Source: Segatella hominis
GTDB taxonomy: Bacteria; Bacteroidota; Bacteroidia; Bacteroidales; Bacteroidaceae
Length of the DNA stretch: 64,000 bases
NCBI RefSeq assembly: GCF_019249725.2
Contig: NZ_CP137559.1
Location: forward strand, 2,253,501 to 2,317,500
Direction: 5' to 3'
Part shown: piece after piece, positions 60,508 through 64,000 of the stretch
Layout of the letters: every line of letters begins with the position of its first letter
How positions within the stretch are numbered: the stretch's first letter is position 1
Translations under genes and position numbers: made by a program
The notes under the pieces: model-generated
The model's input: only the letters and a program-made list of their open reading frames with translations
Databases searched by the model: none
Told to the model about the DNA's origin: nothing

Positions 60508-60654
60508 TTATTGACTGGTAAGGTTAATCGTGGATAAAAACATATGTGATAAACAGAAACTTTTCAACTGTGTATTAAATCAGGTCGCAGCATCTTTTAA
60601 GAAGATATATCGATGGGAGATATGCTAAAAATCATCGTTATAGCAAACATCATT

Positions 60655-60978
60655 TGGGTGATTTTTTGAAAGAACTTGACCTCACGGAGAACCGTTTCAC
60701 AGGTGTCCCAGTAACCCAAAAACAAAGTTTGCGGAGAATATTCTGTACGTGACATTTTCGAAGCGACTGATGATTATTTAACGTTCTTGGGTACAGTTCC
60801 TGATTATGAAGGGAGTTGTGATAGTTCGAAAACATATGCACTTGGTTCGGAAACAAAAAGTTTGGAAACAAAGAACTTAATTATTAATATTATAAGACAT
60901 GCCCCATACATGATTGCCGCAGAAATTGCAATGCAATTAAATATGTCTTCACGAGGGATAGAAAAGCAAAAAGGATAA
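60655..60978 (+). pseudogene. Decayed C-terminal part of an AlbA_2/RecG-like regulator gene
   Basis: Pieces of the ordinary COG2865 C-terminus appear in different frames: FLKELDLTENRFTGVPVTQ, DIFEATDDYLTFLGTVPDYE, and a winged helix (IIRHAPYMIAAEIAMQLNMS, SRGIEKQ). The first half of the gene is missing, and stops and frame changes break the rest. It lies just upstream of an intact relative (61056). The 60508-60654 stretch before it is gene-free. Confidence 0.6.
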
Positions 60979-61055
60979 AATAAAAGGGAATGGAATATAT
61001 CACTATTTCAACTCTAGTTAGTAAGACAAGTAAACTCTATAAGAAAGAATAATAT

Positions 61056-62759
61056 ATGATAGAACTCGAACTACAACAATACCTCCTTCGCGAGTACCCA
61101 CAAGAAAATGCTCACTGCGAATGGAAGGAATTTAAGAATCTGAAGAACTCGTTCTGTGGGGACGAGAAAGATGATGTCGTTTCCTACGTGTCAGCTATCT
61201 CTAACATGGAGGGAGGACATCTTGTGATAGGTGTAAAAGATAAAACGTTGGAAATAGTCGGAACTGATATTTCGAGACTTACTTTCAATGGACAACCAGC
61301 TAACACGCAGTCGGCAACGTTCAAACTCACAGAACAATGCACTTATCTTTCATCTGAAGGTCTAAGCATTGAGGAGTTTATAACCGATGATACAAATAAG
61401 CGAATATGGATAATACATATTCCAAAGCACTTGCCTCGTCGCCCTGTCCTTGCCCACAAGAAGGCATGGCAACGCATAGAAGATTCGTTGGTGGAATTGA
61501 CCCAAGAAAGAATGGCTGTCATTCTTGAAGAACCAATCTATGCAGCGAAGGACTGGTCTGCAGAAATTGTACCTGATGCTACAATGGACGATTTGGATGA
61601 GGTAGCTACTGCCAAGGCTCGAATGATGTTCAAGAAAGTCCATAGTCGCATACCTGCAGAAGAAGTGAATGCTTGGAATGTTCAAACATTCTTAAGCAAG
61701 TGTGGATTGACAAGAAATGGTGGCATAACTCGGGCTGCTATCATTTTGTTGGGCAAATATGAATCGGCTTTCAAACTGCGTCCTGCAGTTGTACAGGTTA
61801 CTTGGACACGGCGAGACAAGAATCAGGAAGTGGTTGACTACGAACACTTCACCGTACCTTTTATATTAACGGTGGACGAAATCCTATCAAAGATTGAGAA
61901 TCTGACATTACGTGAAATGCCTGGAGGTACACTTTTCCCCGACACGATGAAACAGTATGATGACTACACCATTCGTGAGGCACTTCATAACTGTATTGCC
62001 CATCAAGACTACACTCTTCAACAGCGTATCAATTTCGTGGAGAATCCAGGATATCTGTATTATTCCAATGCTGGCACATTCATTCCTGGAACTTTGGAGA
62101 ATGTTTTGAGGAACGAAGAGCCTCAGACGCATTTCCGTAATGAATGCCTGTGTAGGGCTATGGTAGATTTCAACATGATAGATACCGTAAGCCGTGGTAT
62201 CAAGAAAATGTTCAATGAGCAATGGCGCAGACATTTTCCTATGCCAGACTATGAGATTGACCAAATCAAGAAAAAAGTCGTTGTCCGCATTTATGGCAAT
62301 GAAATCAACAAACGATACACTGATTTGTTGAAGACCAATGACACCCTTTCACTTTGGGATTGCATCTCGCTTGATGCTGTACAAAAAGGCAGAACCATTC
62401 ATGAAGATGTAGCACATGACTTGCTCAAACGTGGACTGATAGAAGGGGAGGCTCCGCATTACAGCATTTCTCTTAGCATTGCCAAGAACACTCACCAGCT
62501 GCCTTCTTACACAAAAACAAAAGGACTGGATAAGGAGAAGTTGCGCCAAATGGTTCTACAATATCTCGGCAATGCAGGAGATGAAGGTGCCAAACGAGAT
62601 AGTATATACGAATATCTGAAGGATGTACTACCAGCCAATAAGACGGAGGAACAACAACTTCGTTATGTTGGCAGACTATTAGTAGAATTGAATGAAGAAA
62701 AACAGATAGACAGAATCGGGTTAAAGTGGATATTGAAAGACTACAATCGGTCGGTTTAA
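61056..62759 (+). CDS. AlbA_2/Schlafen-type ATP-binding protein
   Basis: 567 residues. The N-terminal AlbA_2 (Schlafen-like) domain: CEWKEFKNLKNSFCGDEKDD, VVSYVSAISNMEGGHLVIGV. The middle has DTMKQYDDYTIREALHNCIA and HQDYTLQQRINFVENPGYLY, a GHKL-like region of the RecG-like transcriptional regulators (COG2865). The C-terminus has winged-helix-like segments (LRQMVLQYLGNAGDEGAKRD). These proteins are common in mobile islands; some are nucleases or regulators. Last intact gene of the island. TCCGACCG repeats follow right after its stop. Confidence 0.85.
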   Translation: MIELELQQYLLREYPQENAHCEWKEFKNLKNSFCGDEKDDVVSYVSAISNMEGGHLVIGVKDKTLEIVGTDISRLTFNGQPANTQSATFKLTEQCTYLSSEGLSIEEFITDDTNKRIWIIHIPKHLPRRPVLAHKKAWQRIEDSLVELTQERMAVILEEPIYAAKDWSAEIVPDATMDDLDEVATAKARMMFKKVHSRIPAEEVNAWNVQTFLSKCGLTRNGGITRAAIILLGKYESAFKLRPAVVQVTWTRRDKNQEVVDYEHFTVPFILTVDEILSKIENLTLREMPGGTLFPDTMKQYDDYTIREALHNCIAHQDYTLQQRINFVENPGYLYYSNAGTFIPGTLENVLRNEEPQTHFRNECLCRAMVDFNMIDTVSRGIKKMFNEQWRRHFPMPDYEIDQIKKKVVVRIYGNEINKRYTDLLKTNDTLSLWDCISLDAVQKGRTIHEDVAHDLLKRGLIEGEAPHYSISLSIAKNTHQLPSYTKTKGLDKEKLRQMVLQYLGNAGDEGAKRDSIYEYLKDVLPANKTEEQQLRYVGRLLVELNEEKQIDRIGLKWILKDYNRSV

Positions 62760-62824
62760 TCATAATCCGACCGAAAAATCCAAAATCCGACCGAAAATCC
62801 GACCGTTTGAAGATATTCCGACCG
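62748..62824. repeat. TCCGACCG repeats after the AlbA_2 gene
   Basis: Four direct copies (62766, 62786, 62798, 62817) and one inverted CGGTCGG (62748-62754). Spacings are irregular (20, 12, 19). Could be binding sites for the protein or a degenerated 3' coding end. Confidence 0.65.
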
Positions 62825-62889
62825 GAAACTACCCAATAGAACGCTATATCTAACACAGATATTCAATACAAACCCAAAGAATAGGAAAT

Positions 62890-63036
62890 ATGTTATTAGG
62901 AAACAAGATAAGGTCTCTTAGAGACGAACAAGGAATATTGCAACGCCAAGTGGCTGCATATTTAGAAATAGTCCTTCTTTCTCAAGACAAAAAAAGCACA
63001 CAACCGAATCGTTTCCTTTTCAGTTGTGTGCTTTAA
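62890..63036 (+). pseudogene. HTH regulator gene cut by the right repeat
   Basis: Begins MLLGNKIRSLRDEQGILQRQ, VAAYLEI, the typical opening of XRE regulators that accompany restriction-modification genes in Bacteroidota. Around 62970-62988 the family resemblance ends. The frame then runs through the dnaK terminator to a stop at 63034. The rest of the gene, and whatever followed, was lost at the island boundary. Confidence 0.65.
62989..63034 (-). terminator. dnaK terminator
   Basis: Minus strand: AAAGCACACAAC ... GTTGTGTGC followed by T-run (62989-62995). Confidence 0.9.
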
Positions 63037-63127
63037 CTATATATTAACTTAACAACTCTCTTTTGAGAGAGAGGAGCATCAATGAGAGGCTCCTCATCGG
63101 CAGGAGATATTACTTAACCTCCTCGAA
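62989..63127. repeat. Right 139-bp direct repeat (native dnaK 3' end)
   Basis: Identical to 53134-53272. This copy is joined to the full dnaK gene. It marks the right, attR-like, boundary of the island. Confidence 0.9.
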
Positions 63128-64000
63128 GTCAGCGTCCTGAACATCCTGAGCGCCACCATTGCCGCCCTGTGCCTGCTGACCGCCCTGAGCACCCTGTGCA
63201 CCAGGACCAGCCTGCTGACCACCCTGATACATCTGCTGAGAAGCTGCCTGCATTACGGTGTTCAAGTTGTTGATGGCAGTATCGATAGCTGCAACATCAC
63301 CAGCCTTGTGAGCATCCTTCAACTGCTGCAATGCCTGCTCGATACCTGGCTTCTTGTCTGCAGGAATCTTATCACCGTTATCCTTCAAGAAGTTCTCGGT
63401 GGTGAAGATCATAGAGTCTGCCTGGTTCATCTTGTCAATCTTCTCGCGCTCAGCCTTATCAGCAGCAGCATTCTGCTCAGCCTCAGCCTTCATGCGGTTG
63501 ATCTCATCCTCGCTCAAGCCAGATGAAGCCTCGATGCGGATGCTCTGCTCCTTACCGGTAGCCTTATCCTTAGCAGATACGTTCAAGATACCGTTAGCAT
63601 CGATATCGAAGGTAACCTCAATCTGAGGAACACCACGACGAGCTGGAGCAATACCTGTCAAGTTGAACTGACCGATACTCTTGTTCTGAGCTGCCATTGG
63701 ACGCTCACCCTGCAATACGTGGATGGTAACCTCTGTCTGGTTATCAGCTGCAGTAGAGAACACCTCGCTCTTCTTGCAAGGGATAGTTGTATTAGCATCG
63801 ATGAGCTTAGTCATCACACCACCCATAGTCTCGATACCGAGAGTCAATGGAGTAACGTCGAGCAATACGATGTCGCCAACACCCTCTTCCTTATTCAAGA
63901 TGGCACCCTGGATAGCTGCACCAACTGCAACAACCTCATCAGGATTTACACCCTTAGAAGGCTCCTTGCCGAAGTAGTTCTTAACGAGTGTCTGAACGGC
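63110..64000 (-). CDS. dnaK: Chaperone DnaK, C-terminal part (gene continues past window)
   Basis: Hsp70. Open to the right edge (about 296 codons). It shows the end of the ATPase domain ([17 protein letters not shown]), the linker and start of the substrate domain ([20 protein letters not shown]), [20 protein letters not shown], and [20 protein letters not shown]. The helical lid ends in a Gly/Gln-rich tail ([20 protein letters not shown]) and an acidic C-terminus DADFEEVK. No disruption. The last six codons are included in the 139-bp repeat, so the gene stays whole despite the island. Confidence 0.98.
   Translation of the reverse strand, partial: AVQTLVKNYFGKEPSKGVNPDEVVAVGAAIQGAILNKEEGVGDIVLLDVTPLTLGIETMGGVMTKLIDANTTIPCKKSEVFSTAADNQTEVTIHVLQGERPMAAQNKSIGQFNLTGIAPARRGVPQIEVTFDIDANGILNVSAKDKATGKEQSIRIEASSGLSEDEINRMKAEAEQNAAADKAEREKIDKMNQADSMIFTTENFLKDNGDKIPADKKPGIEQALQQLKDAHKAGDVAAIDTAINNLNTVMQAASQQMYQGGQQAGPGAQGAQGGQQAQGGNGGAQDVQDADFEEVK

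Larger units (their letters stand above)
53273..62988 (+). mobile_element. Accessory island between dnaK-end repeats
   Basis: 9.7 kb, all intact genes on the plus strand, visibly more AT-rich in the helicase block than recA, susC or dnaK. Order: UpxY antiterminator, frameshifted small gene, two UvrD-like helicases, Cys-His-Asp protein, decayed AlbA_2 gene, intact AlbA_2 protein, truncated HTH gene. No integrase is inside, so it is either a relic or was moved in trans. Confidence 0.75.

Noticed and set aside
53273..62988. Integrase or relaxase inside the island
   Set aside because: All intact reading frames were accounted for and none shows a tyrosine/serine recombinase or relaxase motif.

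Overview
The window comes from a Bacteroidales bacterium, most likely the Prevotella/Segatella group of gut bacteria. Seen directly: a SusC/SusD pair, pectin-type glycoside hydrolases, a type IX-like C-terminal sorting tail, a NusG-like UpxY antiterminator, carboxynorspermidine dehydrogenase, and many promoters of the Bacteroidota form TTTG/TTG-19/20 nt-TAnnTTTG. The genus is an inference from the overall gene content and protein style. No rRNA, tRNA or CRISPR array was seen.

Layout. 1-9.4 kb: outer-membrane uptake genes, a leftward susC-susD pair (susD runs off the left edge) divergent from a rightward TonB-dependent receptor and its surface lipoprotein. 9.6-11.1 kb: two small toxin-antitoxin-like pairs, a GNAT acetyltransferase with a short partner and an XRE-type regulator with a short partner. 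11.3-14.8 kb: two nitroreductase-fold proteins, a membrane protein and an AAA/DUF4143 ATPase. 14.9-21.3 kb: a complete leftward Wadjet anti-plasmid operon, jetA-jetB-jetC-jetD, preceded by an AAA/PD-(D/E)XK protein. 23.0-29.2 kb: a 1932-residue secreted GH105-like protein and small peptides. 29.3-30.6 kb: an IS4-family element. 30.8-32.8 kb: group II intron copy 1, placed behind the greA terminator. 32.9-38.4 kb: greA, a MutS-like membrane ATPase, a PepSY membrane protein and an MFS exporter. 38.9-41.3 kb: a GH43 lipoprotein followed by a repeat-rich gene-free stretch. 41.4-45.6 kb: an M15 peptidase, a DUF3810 metallopeptidase, and an internally deleted sigma factor joined to a macro-like domain next to an ADP-ribosylglycohydrolase. 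45.9-47.5 kb: a GIY-YIG protein, an intact DUF3791 gene, and gene fragments. 47.6-51.1 kb: crcB with a structured leader, then a DUF gene, carboxynorspermidine dehydrogenase and recA. 51.2-53.1 kb: group II intron copy 2, which looks identical to copy 1. 53.1-63.1 kb: an AT-rich accessory island bounded by two identical 139-bp copies of the dnaK 3' end and terminator. 63.1 kb to the right edge: dnaK (partial).

How it works together. The left third and the 23-41 kb section carry capture and breakdown of plant polysaccharide (TonB receptors, GH105, GH43). Mobile and defence material is interleaved: Wadjet, TA-like pairs, an IS, two introns, and an island whose core is two tandem UvrD-type helicases followed by a small Cys-His-Asp protein, headed by an UpxY-type antiterminator and followed by Schlafen/AlbA_2 genes, one intact and one decayed. 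The best candidates for something undescribed are the island core (54.7-60.5 kb) and the sigma/macro fusion with its ADP-ribosylglycohydrolase neighbour (43.9-45.6 kb).
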